A stretch of DNA of 64,000 bases from NCBI RefSeq assembly GCF_001444425.1, contig NZ_CP013189.1, positions 2,728,001-2,792,000 on the forward strand. Reading direction: 5' to 3'. The position numbers were made by a program, and so were the translations under genes. The DNA comes from Pseudohongiella spirulinae. Its GTDB lineage: Bacteria > Pseudomonadota > Gammaproteobacteria > Pseudomonadales > Pseudohongiellaceae. Shown piece by piece: positions 41,848 to 51,530 of this stretch. The notes beneath the pieces were generated by a model, which ran no database searches, was not told the origin of the DNA, and was given only the letters and a program-made list of their open reading frames with translations. Each line of letters starts with the position of its first letter. The stretch's first letter is position 1.

Positions 41848-43770
41848 ATGAAAAAAAGCAGTCTTGTACTCCTGCTCAGCTTGCTGTTTGCAACTGTTCT
41901 GCACGCCCGCACACCATTTACTGACCAGGTTGATGATTCATTATTAAAAGCCGTCTTTCCTGAAGCCTCACACTTCAGTGCCAAACAGGGCACCCCCCCG
42001 GTGTTTACGGCCTACGGACCGGCTGATCAGCAGGGCAACGCCCCGATCATTGGATATGTATTCCAGACCTCGGATTTGCCGCCTGAGGAAATTGGTTTCA
42101 GCTCAACTATCGATGTACTGGCCGGGCTTGATCTGACGGCTACTGTGACCGCTATCCGAATACTGGATTACAATGAATCCTTCCGCTCCAGTCGCGGTGA
42201 TTTTATGGGCGGCCCTGTGTTCCGCGGACAATTCCGCCAGAAACCGCTGACCGACGAATTTCGGGTCGGGCGAGACATTGACGGCGTCTCACGCGCCACC
42301 ATCACCAGCTGGGCCACAACACGCGGCATTTACAACGCAGCGCGAAGAGTCGCCGCAGTCTATTTGCCGGACAGCGGCATCAGCGCTCAAGTCGATACCG
42401 CCAGCAATATCAAGGCGCATATGGAGCCTTTGAGCTGGGCGCAGATGTTAGACAAAGGCCTGATCAGCGAGCTCAAACATGGTTATCCCGATGGCACTGA
42501 GCTTGGATTGGCTTTTACCTACATGGGGCATGAAGCGCTAGGCGAAATATTGATTGGGGCTGATGCCTATTCGACCGCCGAGCGGGCAGCCAGCAGCCGT
42601 TTTGACGATGGCAAACTGATGCTGACCGGCATCTTTGGCAATGCCTCGGATCCTTTCCGACAGGAGCGCCTGTCAATTCAGCAGGGTGATATCACCTACC
42701 CCATGCCGCGTCTGCGAACTGTGTATGCGGGCAGTGCTAACGAAGGCAAAATTGCAGAGCCCGGCACCAGCAATTTTGCCGTTGCCATGGTGCTGGATCC
42801 CGGCATGGATTTTACGCAGCCGTTCACCATTTTTTACGACCCTCAAAATGGACAATCACCCGCCAGCGTTGAAGTGCAGATTCAGGGCGTGCAACTGGAT
42901 CTGGCGCTGGGCAGAGAAGTTCAGGCGCCCGATGCAGACCTGGCTATGGGCAGCCCAGGCAGCGATATCAACTGGCTGCGGGTCGCCGGTCTGCTTGCCG
43001 TCTTCTGGCTGGTGATGGCCGCATTCATGACCAAAAACGCCCGCCTGCGATGGACTGCACTAAGCGTAACACTGGTATACCTGGGTTTTGTGACGGGCGG
43101 CTTTCTGTCGGTTTCTCATATCACCAACACCATCAATCTAGGCCCATCAATGATACTGGGCGATATTCCTTTACTGCTGATGGTGCTGTTTACATTGATC
43201 ACCACCCTGATCTGGGGAAGAATATTTTGCTCAACAGTCTGTCCATTCGGCGCACTGCAGGACTTCATCAGTCGATTCAGTCCTAAACGCTGGCAGCGCA
43301 ATGTCCCCGCCTGGCTGCACGACAGGGCGATTTACATCAAGTATGGTGTGCTGGCATTGCTGATCGTCATGGCGGTGGTGCAGAGCGGCGTCAGTATTTT
43401 TCAGTACTTCGAGCCTTTTGGCACACTGTTTTTCTACAGCAGCTCGCTGGTACTCTGGACCCTTCTGGCTCTGATACTGTTGGCATCAACCGTTGTGAAA
43501 CGTTTTTATTGCCGGTATATGTGTCCGCTGGGAGCCGCCCTGGGCGTGCTTTCACTGGTCAGCATCTCACGCATCAAACGGGTTGAGCAGTGCACAGTCT
43601 GCAAGGTTTGCGAACACGCCTGCCCGACCGGCGCTATCCGCAAAGAGAAAGTCGATTTCAAGGAATGCGTGCGTTGTGATATCTGCGAGAGCAAACTGAT
43701 TCAGAAGGCCGGTGTGTGCAAACACAGCGTTGCCTCACTGGAATACCGCGGCGTCATTGTCCGCGGTTAA
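41848..43770 (+). CDS. NosR-like FMN-binding and 4Fe-4S membrane protein
   Basis: This 640-residue protein has a signal peptide (to about LHA), then a periplasmic FMN-binding domain with DIDGVSRATIT, where Thr151 is the probable FMN attachment site. Five or so membrane helices follow (about 375-560) with CSTVCPFGALQDF and CRYMCPLGAALG (CxxxCP motifs). The C-terminal cytoplasmic ferredoxin-like part has CTVCKVCEHACP (about 582-593) and CVRCDICESK. This is the NosR/NirI/RnfG-type layout that moves electrons across the membrane. No nosZ or other denitrification gene is nearby. It is convergent with a TonB receptor, but a link is only inferred. Confidence 0.85.
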   Translation: MKKSSLVLLLSLLFATVLHARTPFTDQVDDSLLKAVFPEASHFSAKQGTPPVFTAYGPADQQGNAPIIGYVFQTSDLPPEEIGFSSTIDVLAGLDLTATVTAIRILDYNESFRSSRGDFMGGPVFRGQFRQKPLTDEFRVGRDIDGVSRATITSWATTRGIYNAARRVAAVYLPDSGISAQVDTASNIKAHMEPLSWAQMLDKGLISELKHGYPDGTELGLAFTYMGHEALGEILIGADAYSTAERAASSRFDDGKLMLTGIFGNASDPFRQERLSIQQGDITYPMPRLRTVYAGSANEGKIAEPGTSNFAVAMVLDPGMDFTQPFTIFYDPQNGQSPASVEVQIQGVQLDLALGREVQAPDADLAMGSPGSDINWLRVAGLLAVFWLVMAAFMTKNARLRWTALSVTLVYLGFVTGGFLSVSHITNTINLGPSMILGDIPLLLMVLFTLITTLIWGRIFCSTVCPFGALQDFISRFSPKRWQRNVPAWLHDRAIYIKYGVLALLIVMAVVQSGVSIFQYFEPFGTLFFYSSSLVLWTLLALILLASTVVKRFYCRYMCPLGAALGVLSLVSISRIKRVEQCTVCKVCEHACPTGAIRKEKVDFKECVRCDICESKLIQKAGVCKHSVASLEYRGVIVRG

Positions 43771-43798
43771 TCCAGCAGGTCTGCAGCACGCTTATCGA

Positions 43799-45931
43799 TC
43801 AGAAAGTACCATTGATCTTGATCGACACCACTCGGGCAGCATCAAAACAATAGTTTTCGATTTCACGCACGACACCGGAACTGATTCGTCCATCATAACG
43901 GGTTCTGATGCGGCACTGCTCGTTATTGGTGGCATTGCGCGCATCAAAACGCACCCTGACATTGTTACGGGTCACGAACTCCAGGAAGGCTGTCACGTTC
44001 GGATCGCCGTAAGTAGATTCGATATTATCTACATCATAGCGTTTGATATTGCCGTCCAGGCGGTTGTTCCAGTTAAGGCCGTAATTCATCCGTAACTGCG
44101 GCACATCATGACGGAATCCGAGCTGAAAGCGACCGCGATCGTAGTTCTGAAAACGTCGGGTGATACCCAGAAATGGATCAGTGATTTCAGAATCTTTGAC
44201 GTTAAAACGCGACGTGATCATCAGGTTAGGCATATTGATAATGTTCATGCGAATACTGGCGTTGATCGCCATGCCCCACATGTTTCCATCACCGATATTA
44301 CCGTTGGCCGACTGAATAGAGCCACCCGGCCGGGTAATATCGATCCGCTCAATCACATCGTAGTGCTCCATGTAAAACACATTGCCATCGATCACCCCCA
44401 GATCGTCAGGCAAACGGTATTCACCGCTGACATTGAAATTCCAGACCTGCTCCTGACGCAGGTTAGCATTACCGGCCATGGTACTGGCATCATCGTCCCG
44501 ATCATCGCTGGATGCCACAAAGTCAGAGAAACTCAACTGCCGAACCGACTTGGTGGCACTGGCGCGCAATTGCACACCCGGGCGCAAGTCAAAGCGCAAG
44601 TCAAACTTGGGTTTCACAAAACTGAAATCACGCTGATTGAACACATCACCTGTCTGGGTAATCTCGGATGCCTCATAAATCACAGAGCTTTCCAGGGTTA
44701 ACCGGGGATTAATCTGCCAGTTATGCACCAGAAACGGCTCGTAGCGCATTTCTTCAACGGTGGAATTGGCATTATTGACACGCACCGGCACCAGTCCACC
44801 ATGCTGATCTGATATCGCACCGGTGCCGGCAACACCCAGCCGCAATGCTGAATCAAGTGTCGTCTGCGCCCCCTCAATGCCAAATTCCACATCCTGCCCT
44901 TCCAGCAGGCCCATGGAATAGGAAGTCCGCACAATCTTTTCCTGCTCGGTGGTATCCGAGCGCACATACAGGTTTTTGTCCTCGGAGCCGTCTGGCATCA
45001 CCTGATACCGGTTTCGCTGACTAAGTTGGCTACGCTCATTGGTGATAAACAATATCTTGAAGCGGTGATCATTCTGAAAACGAATCTCATAGTCTCCAGC
45101 CACTTCCCAGTTGCTGTTTTCACCCGGTGTCTCTTCGCGCTCCACACGCGCCACGGCCGGACTGACAGTCAGGTCAGTAATAGCGCGATCGATGTCCCAG
45201 GTATTGTCGTAATCGGAATACAGCACATTCAGACGCGCACTACTGGAAGGCGTGATGTCATAAGCGATATTGGCCGCATAGGTGTAAGTGGTCTGGTCGC
45301 GACTACGTTCTTCACGAATCTGATCGTTAGGCGAAAAATCACCCAGCACACTGAATTCCTGGCTGGGTCGGTAGTCATGTCTGGGTTCAGCTTCTGCACT
45401 CAAGAGATAGGTCAGGTTGCCCTGTTTGCCATTTACCGCAAATTTGCCGCCCGGCTGGACATGGTCGTCCATGTATCGGTCGGTATTGATTTCGTAGGAG
45501 TAACTGCGACTGGACAGCTCTTCTGTCAGCACAATATTGAGAATCTGGTCTCCGCGCACATCCAGCTCGGCCGAGGTTCCGCGGATCAGCTCGATATGCC
45601 GCACCTTGTCAGCGGAAATTCGCTGCAATTGGGCGTTAGCCTCATTTTCCTTGCCCGCTACACGCTTGCCGTTAATCAGTATCTGATCTCCGCCACCGCC
45701 ACCAAGCCCTCGTCCGCTGTTTCTTCCGCCGAAGTTGCCACCAGTCGGCGCGCCGATCCCGGGAATACGGTTTATCATGTCCTGAGCGGTGACAGGCGAC
45801 CATTGCTCGAAATAATCAGCACCATAAACAACGGTGGAGTTTTCATCCGTCGTCTGTTGTGCATGCAGGGATGAAATTGACCCTAACAGAGTCAGTGTGA
45901 GTATTGCAGATGGGAAAACAGAGGCTCGCAT
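43799..45931 (-). CDS. TonB-dependent receptor with Gly-rich plug
   Basis: This 710-residue outer-membrane protein has a signal peptide (to about HAQ), a plug with MINRIPGIGAPTGG, a Gly/Arg/Asn-rich segment (about 63-81), QILINGKRVAGKENEANAQL and VRHIELIRGTSAELDVRG. The large barrel ends SIKINGTF with terminal Phe. It resembles the plug-plus-OMP_beta-brl_3 type receptors found in marine gammaproteobacteria. The ligand is unknown. Its 3' end faces the NosR-like gene. Some AT-rich, Fur-like sequence precedes its start, but the match is weak. Confidence 0.88.
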   Translation of the reverse strand: MRASVFPSAILTLTLLGSISSLHAQQTTDENSTVVYGADYFEQWSPVTAQDMINRIPGIGAPTGGNFGGRNSGRGLGGGGGDQILINGKRVAGKENEANAQLQRISADKVRHIELIRGTSAELDVRGDQILNIVLTEELSSRSYSYEINTDRYMDDHVQPGGKFAVNGKQGNLTYLLSAEAEPRHDYRPSQEFSVLGDFSPNDQIREERSRDQTTYTYAANIAYDITPSSSARLNVLYSDYDNTWDIDRAITDLTVSPAVARVEREETPGENSNWEVAGDYEIRFQNDHRFKILFITNERSQLSQRNRYQVMPDGSEDKNLYVRSDTTEQEKIVRTSYSMGLLEGQDVEFGIEGAQTTLDSALRLGVAGTGAISDQHGGLVPVRVNNANSTVEEMRYEPFLVHNWQINPRLTLESSVIYEASEITQTGDVFNQRDFSFVKPKFDLRFDLRPGVQLRASATKSVRQLSFSDFVASSDDRDDDASTMAGNANLRQEQVWNFNVSGEYRLPDDLGVIDGNVFYMEHYDVIERIDITRPGGSIQSANGNIGDGNMWGMAINASIRMNIINMPNLMITSRFNVKDSEITDPFLGITRRFQNYDRGRFQLGFRHDVPQLRMNYGLNWNNRLDGNIKRYDVDNIESTYGDPNVTAFLEFVTRNNVRVRFDARNATNNEQCRIRTRYDGRISSGVVREIENYCFDAARVVSIKINGTF

Positions 45932-46020
45932 TCCAGTACTTCTCGTTATTATTTATAAAAAACCGATAAGTTAAGGAAAAGCAGCGGCAGTGGCAAATCA
46001 TTTGTGCCTCTAACTTGCAT

Positions 46021-46035
46021 CAGTGTGTTACACTG
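46021..46035. promoter_or_regulatory. small palindrome between the TonB receptor and rhlE
   Basis: CAGTGTGTTACACTG pairs as 6-base arms around 3 bases in the 205-base gap between the divergent receptor and rhlE genes. It could be an operator. The rest of the gap holds AT-rich promoter-like sequence but nothing more definite. Confidence 0.3.
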
Positions 46036-46136
46036 GCGGCTTATGAAATAGATCCAGTGGTCAATCTGCCGGATCCCTCAGGCATCAGACACCCGTCAAG
46101 ATGCCGGTGATTTCCCACTTAAGATCCGGATTATTA

Positions 46137-47414
46137 ATGAATTTTGAAGACCTTGGCCTGTCGGCCACCCTGCTTAAAGCTATTCACGAACAAGGATATA
46201 CCGAACCCACTCCCATCCAGGCTAAAGCCATCCCGGCCATTATCGGCGGTTCTGACATCATGGCATCGGCGCAAACCGGCACCGGCAAAACAGCCGGTTT
46301 CACCCTGCCAATGCTGCAAAAACTCAGCAATGGTAAACGTGCTGGCAGCAACCAGATTCGTGCTCTGGTGCTGACGCCAACCCGCGAACTGGCCGCACAG
46401 GTGCATGACAGCATCAAGACCTATGGTGTTCATGAACGCATTCGCTCTGCCGTGGTATTCGGCGGGGTAAAAATTAATCCGCAAATGGCTTTGCTGCGTG
46501 GCGGACTGGACATACTGGTCGCCACACCCGGCCGCCTGATGGACCTGCATCAACAGAACGCTGTGAAATTCGACCAATTGGAGATACTGGTTCTGGATGA
46601 AGCTGACCGCATGCTGGACATGGGTTTCATTCGTGACATTCGCAAGATCCTTGCCCTGCTGCCACCCAAGCGTCAAAACCTGCTATTTTCGGCGACCTTT
46701 TCCAATGAGATTCAGCAACTGGCAAAAGGCCTGCTGAATAACCCTCAGGAAATTAATGTCGCTCCGCGTAACACCACGGCCGAGCGCATTGAGCAAATCA
46801 TCCACCCGGTTGACAAGTCCCGCAAGACGGCCCTTCTCAGCCATCTGATCCGCAGTAACAACTGGTATCAGTTACTTGTTTTCAGCCGTACCAAACATGG
46901 TGCCAACAAACTGGTTCAGCTGCTGGAAAAAGACGGCATCCACGCTGCCGCCATCCACGGCAACAAAAGCCAGGCGCAGCGCACCAAAGTCCTGCATCAG
47001 TTCAAAAATGGTGGTCTACAGGTTCTGGTGGCCACTGATATAGCCGCCCGCGGCATCGACATTGACCAGCTGCCGCACGTCATTAACTATGATCTGCCCG
47101 ATGTACCGGAAGACTACGTGCATCGTATTGGCCGCACTGCACGGGCCGGCGCGGACGGCAAAGCCATCTCACTGGTGGATCAGGAGCAGCACAAGCAATT
47201 GCGCGCTATCGAAAAACTGCTCAAGCAACGCCTGCCATCTGCAGCAGTGCCTGGCTTTGAGCCAACGGCACGACCCAGTGCAGCACCAGCACCCGCTCGT
47301 CGGGCGCAGCCACCGCGTCGTTCACGACCGAACGTCCCATCACGACGCTCAGGGTTCAATGCCGATCGCCCCATGTCCGCCCGCCGGGACAACCGACAGA
47401 GTCAGAGCCGGTAA
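46137..47414 (+). CDS. rhlE: DEAD-box RNA helicase RhlE
   Basis: This 425-residue helicase starts [21 protein letters not shown]. It carries the standard motifs: Q motif [13 protein letters not shown] (Walker A), [41 protein letters not shown] and HRIGRTARA. The Arg/Pro-rich tail (last 50 residues) is typical of RhlE and binds RNA. It acts in ribosome maturation and RNA turnover, especially in the cold. The response regulator gene converges on it. Confidence 0.94.
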   Translation: MNFEDLGLSATLLKAIHEQGYTEPTPIQAKAIPAIIGGSDIMASAQTGTGKTAGFTLPMLQKLSNGKRAGSNQIRALVLTPTRELAAQVHDSIKTYGVHERIRSAVVFGGVKINPQMALLRGGLDILVATPGRLMDLHQQNAVKFDQLEILVLDEADRMLDMGFIRDIRKILALLPPKRQNLLFSATFSNEIQQLAKGLLNNPQEINVAPRNTTAERIEQIIHPVDKSRKTALLSHLIRSNNWYQLLVFSRTKHGANKLVQLLEKDGIHAAAIHGNKSQAQRTKVLHQFKNGGLQVLVATDIAARGIDIDQLPHVINYDLPDVPEDYVHRIGRTARAGADGKAISLVDQEQHKQLRAIEKLLKQRLPSAAVPGFEPTARPSAAPAPARRAQPPRRSRPNVPSRRSGFNADRPMSARRDNRQSQSR

Positions 47415-47426
47415 GCTGACAGACGT

Positions 47427-48098
47427 TTAATCGGCCTCAATTATGCCAAGCCGGATCGCTTCCAGCGTCACCTCTGAACGATTGGAAACACCCAGCTTGG
47501 CATAAATACTTTTCACATACCCTTTCACAGTATCGGCAGACAGTGCCAGCATGCTGGCGGCCACGTCGACACTATAACCCTTGCCTATCAGGCACAACAC
47601 ATCGATTTCCCGGGGAGTTAGATTAACCTGGCTGAGTGCTGAACCCTTGTTGTTAAAATGGTCAATCAATCGCTGTGAAGAGGCGGCCGACATGGGCGGT
47701 TGATTCTTTTTGATGCCTTTCAGGTAACCGACTATACGATCTTGATCCTGATCTTTCAGAATGTACCCTCTGGCTCCCGCTTTTAACGCCGAAAACAGGT
47801 TTTTATCATCATCGTAAATGGTAGCCACTACCACGTAGCAGGTATGTTCCTGTCGATTCAGGGCCCGGATCACATCCATACCGCTGCCATCAGGTAAACC
47901 CAGATCGACCAGGGCAAGATCGAACAGCCGACCGTCAATCAGTTCAAGCGCTGTTGCCAGATCCGCCGCCACCTCTACCCGCAGTTCGGGAAAGGCGGAT
48001 TTCACGCAGGAAACCAGCCACTGCCGGGTGTCGGGATTATCTTCAACGACCAGTGCGCTGGCCTCGTCCGAAGACCACATCATGCCTGTTTCCTTCAT
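47427..48098 (-). CDS. NarL/LuxR-type response regulator
   Basis: This 223-residue regulator has a receiver domain with the acidic pocket VVEDN (Glu19, Asp20), the phosphoacceptor Asp65 in LALVDLGLPDG, and Lys in YILKDQD. A LuxR-type helix-turn-helix follows (LTPREIDVLCLIGKGYSVDVAASMLALSADTVKGYVK). It is divergent from a 7TM-DISM histidine kinase gene 92 bases away, which is almost certainly its partner. Target genes are unknown. Confidence 0.92.
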   Translation of the reverse strand: MKETGMMWSSDEASALVVEDNPDTRQWLVSCVKSAFPELRVEVAADLATALELIDGRLFDLALVDLGLPDGSGMDVIRALNRQEHTCYVVVATIYDDDKNLFSALKAGARGYILKDQDQDRIVGYLKGIKKNQPPMSAASSQRLIDHFNNKGSALSQVNLTPREIDVLCLIGKGYSVDVAASMLALSADTVKGYVKSIYAKLGVSNRSEVTLEAIRLGIIEAD

Positions 48099-48190
48099 GA
48101 AACCGTTGCTTTTAGCGACTGACTGTAGACAATGAGAAACAGGAAGTATACCCCCAGAATTAGGGGTCCATATTCAGGGATAAGACCGCC

Positions 48191-50050
48191 GTGGTAAAAC
48201 TGTTTTTGACTGTCATGATGGGGCTGTGGAGCTTCGCCGCTTGCGCGCAGCAGAGTTCAACGCCCTTCGTTGAACTGCAGAACGCGGAACTGTTCACTCA
48301 CAGCAGCCCGGAGCTGCCGCCGGCAACGGCCAGCTGGCAAAGTGCAAAACTGCCATTTGTCAGCACTGATCTGACCGCAGAACAATGGCAACAGGCCACC
48401 TCTACCGGGCATCTTTGGTTGCGCTTCACAGTATCACGCCCGTCAAGCGAACCGAATTTGAGCATTCTGTTCTGGCGCTACAATCTGGCGTTGACTGTCT
48501 ACTTCAACGGCATAGAGATCGCTGCCAACGGGAGGCGTCCGGGACGCACAACTACGGCCTGGAATCGCCCACTGCTGGCAAACATCGCTGATAACCAGTG
48601 GCGCTCCGGACCCAATGAAATCCTGGTACAGCTTCACGTCACAGAATGGGGTGGTAATCTGGCGCCTCCCATACTGGGAGACAAGGACACCCTGCAGGAT
48701 ATGCAGGAGCGTCGACTATTTCAGCAGGTGACTCTGAATCAGATACTGCTGGCCTTCGCCGCCACCATGGCCGCATTCACCCTGGGTTTATGGCTCATCC
48801 GACGCCACGACACTATCTACCTGTGGTTCAGTTGCATTTGTTGCACCTGGGCCATAGGTACCCTGCAAACTGTGATTTATTACAATCCGATACCCTACGG
48901 TCTATGGCTGCCCATCGTGCATATCGCCATGGACAGTTGCATCTTTTTTATCTACGGATTTATCGGGCGCCTGGCCGGTACTTACAGACCACCGCTGGAA
49001 AAACTATTTCTGGGTTGGACAATTCTTGCAGCACTCGTGCATCTGCTGGTTCCGGCCAGCATGTTCTGGTACAGCGCCTATGCCATGCACCTGGTCGGCG
49101 TTACGGTGCTGCTGTCCATGATCGTCCGGGTAATATTGCTGGCGGTGCGCGAACATAAAACGGAAGCGATAATCGTGGCAACAACCATCTCGGCACAGAT
49201 CGCTTTGTTCCTGCTCAACGCATCGCAAATGTTCTTCAATCAGAACGATGGCTGGGACGGTACATTGGTATATTCACACTTCGGTATCCCGGTATTACTG
49301 TTGATCTTTGCGGCCGTGCTGTTGCGGCGCTTCACGCAGGCACTGTCCATTTCAGAAACACTTAACCGGGAGCTTGAACAAAAAATTGAGGTGAGTCGAC
49401 AGATCATCGCACGCAGCTTTGAGGAGCGCCGCAAACTGGAAATCCGTCAGGCAGCAGAAATGGAGCGCCAAAAAATATACCGTGATCTGCATGATGATGT
49501 GGGCTCAAGACTACTGTCCATTATCCATGCCAATCACGATGTAAAAGTGGGAGACCTGGCGAGGTCAACTCTTGAAAGTCTGCGTCAGGCGGTTTCACGG
49601 GCCAACACGCCCGATCAGAACCTGACCGAGCTGATGGCTGACATCCGTGAAGAGTCTGAGCTACGATTGGTCGGCTCTGGCCACACGGTGCGTTGGGAGC
49701 AAACTGACAGCACACCGCCCTACATAATCCCTTCGGCGATCGCCTTCAATATCAACCGGATCATGAAAGAACTGGTCAGCAATATTATTCGCCACGCCAA
49801 CGCAAATGCGGTGCATATCACGACCGATTTCAGCGACGATAAATTGATCATCACTGTTAACGATGATGGCAGAGGTTTGAACAACAGTCACAGCCAGGGC
49901 AACGGCCTGAAGAATCTTCGCACCCGCGCTGCCGAAATCGGGGCAGAGATCGAGTGGTTCAGTTCAACTCAGGGGCTGCGCACCCGACTGCTATTGCCGG
50001 GCATCAGCAGCCTCATGGGCAAAAGTACGCCTGCGTCCCCAGCGCCCTGA
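48191..50050 (+). CDS. 7TM-DISM sensor histidine kinase
   Basis: This 619-residue kinase starts at GTG and has a signal peptide (MVKLFLTVMMGLWSFAACA). The periplasmic jelly-roll-like domain (about 25-170) has LWLRFTVSRP and PNEILVQLHV. Seven membrane helices follow (about 178-380), then a coiled coil. A HisKA_3-type phosphoacceptor IYRDLHDDVGSRLLS (His434) is followed by a HATPase_c domain (MKELVSNIIRHANA, VNDDGRGL, GNGLKNLRTRA). All catalytic motifs are intact, unlike the kinase-like gene at 13391. It pairs with the divergent NarL-type regulator. Its 3' end overlaps the convergent glutamate dehydrogenase gene by 38 bases. Confidence 0.9.
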   Translation: MVKLFLTVMMGLWSFAACAQQSSTPFVELQNAELFTHSSPELPPATASWQSAKLPFVSTDLTAEQWQQATSTGHLWLRFTVSRPSSEPNLSILFWRYNLALTVYFNGIEIAANGRRPGRTTTAWNRPLLANIADNQWRSGPNEILVQLHVTEWGGNLAPPILGDKDTLQDMQERRLFQQVTLNQILLAFAATMAAFTLGLWLIRRHDTIYLWFSCICCTWAIGTLQTVIYYNPIPYGLWLPIVHIAMDSCIFFIYGFIGRLAGTYRPPLEKLFLGWTILAALVHLLVPASMFWYSAYAMHLVGVTVLLSMIVRVILLAVREHKTEAIIVATTISAQIALFLLNASQMFFNQNDGWDGTLVYSHFGIPVLLLIFAAVLLRRFTQALSISETLNRELEQKIEVSRQIIARSFEERRKLEIRQAAEMERQKIYRDLHDDVGSRLLSIIHANHDVKVGDLARSTLESLRQAVSRANTPDQNLTELMADIREESELRLVGSGHTVRWEQTDSTPPYIIPSAIAFNINRIMKELVSNIIRHANANAVHITTDFSDDKLIITVNDDGRGLNNSHSQGNGLKNLRTRAAEIGAEIEWFSSTQGLRTRLLLPGISSLMGKSTPASPAP

Positions 50051-51281
50051 TGGTATCGGCCAGGCGCCGCAGACCCAGGACATAAGCCGCCGTGCGCAGC
50101 GTGATGGACTTCTCTTGCGCGAGCTCCCAGATCACACGACTTTCGCGTTCCATAATTGGCTGCAGCCGCTCATTCACCTCTGATTCCGTCCAGTAGAAAC
50201 CCTGCCGGTTCTGCACCCACTCGAAATAGGAAACCGTGACCCCTCCGGCATTTGCCAGGATGTCTGGCACAACTATTACATGGTTTTTCGCCAGTACTTT
50301 ATCGGCACCCGATGTAACCGGGCCATTGGCAAGCTCGAGAATCACCTTTGCACAAATCTTGCCGGCATTGGCGCTATTGATCTGATCTTCCAGAGCTGCC
50401 GGAATGATCACATCGCAAACCTGGGAAAACAGCTCATCACGCTCCATCACGTTGGCAGACACCCCGGATTGATTGGCGTAATCGGTGACTGATCCACGAT
50501 CGCGCTTGCAGGCCTTCACTTTTTCAGGATCCAGACCATCCGGACAATAGATGCCTCCACCGGAGTCAGCCACCCCAACAATCTTCCAGCCATCGCGGTG
50601 CAACATGTTTGCCATGGCCGAACCGGCATTGCCAAATCCCTGTATGATCACCCGTTTTTCTGTCTGGTCGAGCCCCAGCTCGGTAATCAGGTGCTTAAGC
50701 ACATGAAAACCACCACGCGCCGTGGCTTCTACACGCCCGACTGAGCCACCCAGTTCAAGCGGCTTGCCTGTAATCACAGCGGGCGTCGGACGCCCCACCA
50801 GCGATGAGTACTCGTCAGCCATCCAGCCCATGATCATGGCATTGGTGTAAACATCCGGTGCAGGAATATCGCGATCCGGGCCTATCATCGAGGCAAATGC
50901 CCTGACGTAGGCGCGTGACAGACGCTCCAGCTCCGCCCTGGACAGGCTGCGCGGATCAACTCGAATAGCACCTTTGGCACCCCCAAACGGCAACCCCGCC
51001 ACTGCACATTTGAAAGTCATCCAGAACGCCAGCGAGATCACTTCGTCCTCACTGGCATCCGGATGAAACCGGATACCACCTTTAGTTGGCCCGCGCGATC
51101 CGTCATAGCGACAGCGCCAGGCCTGAAATGTCTTGCGGGCACCATTATCCATGCGGATAGTAAGGCGACAGGCAAGGACCTCCGCCGGATACTTCAACAT
51201 GTCCAGCACTTCGTCCGGCAAATCGACATAGCTTGCCGCCTTGCCTAATTGACTCAGGGCGCCTTCGAGCGTTTCTGACAT
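50013..51281 (-). CDS. Glu/Leu/Phe/Val dehydrogenase (glutamate dehydrogenase)
   Basis: This 422-residue enzyme converts glutamate and 2-oxoglutarate plus ammonia, with NAD(P). The start at 51281 (MSETLEGALSQLGKAASYV) has GGGAGAAG upstream. Active-site elements are RGPTKGGIRFH, PFGGAKGAI (catalytic Lys) and IPAPDVYTNAMIMGWM; the NAD domain has IQGFGNAGSAMA. The C-terminus has NAGGVTVSYFEWVQN. It is transcribed divergently from ccoN, with an FNR-like box between, and its end overlaps the sensor kinase gene. Confidence 0.92.
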   Translation of the reverse strand: MSETLEGALSQLGKAASYVDLPDEVLDMLKYPAEVLACRLTIRMDNGARKTFQAWRCRYDGSRGPTKGGIRFHPDASEDEVISLAFWMTFKCAVAGLPFGGAKGAIRVDPRSLSRAELERLSRAYVRAFASMIGPDRDIPAPDVYTNAMIMGWMADEYSSLVGRPTPAVITGKPLELGGSVGRVEATARGGFHVLKHLITELGLDQTEKRVIIQGFGNAGSAMANMLHRDGWKIVGVADSGGGIYCPDGLDPEKVKACKRDRGSVTDYANQSGVSANVMERDELFSQVCDVIIPAALEDQINSANAGKICAKVILELANGPVTSGADKVLAKNHVIVVPDILANAGGVTVSYFEWVQNRQGFYWTESEVNERLQPIMERESRVIWELAQEKSITLRTAAYVLGLRRLADTIRALGTQAYFCP

Positions 51282-51327
51282 AAATACTTCTCCCAAAAAA
51301 TCCTTATTGACCCAGCTCCTGCAAAAC

Positions 51328-51341
51328 TTGATCTGGGTCAA
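51328..51341. promoter_or_regulatory. FNR/Anr-like box
   Basis: TTGATCTGGGTCAA matches the FNR/Anr consensus TTGAT-N4-ATCAA at 9 of 10 defined positions. It lies 47 bases before the gdh ATG and about 190 bases before ccoN. A weaker half-match TTGATGGCCGTCGA is at 51429-51442, nearer to ccoN. cbb3 oxidase operons are classical FNR/Anr targets, so oxygen-dependent control is expected. Which promoter it serves is open. Confidence 0.6.
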
Positions 51342-51530
51342 TATCAGTAAATGCATTCCTACACTATCATGCTCGGCGCTACCCGCTTCACGCCTGGCAG
51401 GCACCAATAAAAATACTATCCCCCGCTGTTGATGGCCGTCGATATCGATCTAACGAATCGGTTCACAGCCCTAGTGCGTTGTAGTAGAGTTTCTGAGTCC
51501 CACTCCTATAAAAATACGGATGGTTTTCCC

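Noticed and set aside
45932-45965. AT-rich Fur-like sequence before the 710-residue TonB receptor
   Set aside because: The match to the NAT-repeat consensus is weaker than at 4821-4840 and could be ordinary promoter AT-richness. Not listed as a site.
51429-51530. N-terminal extension of ccoN (34 codons)
   Set aside because: CcoN proteins start close to the first helix, the ATG at 51531 fits, and the extra segment lacks CcoN-like sequence.
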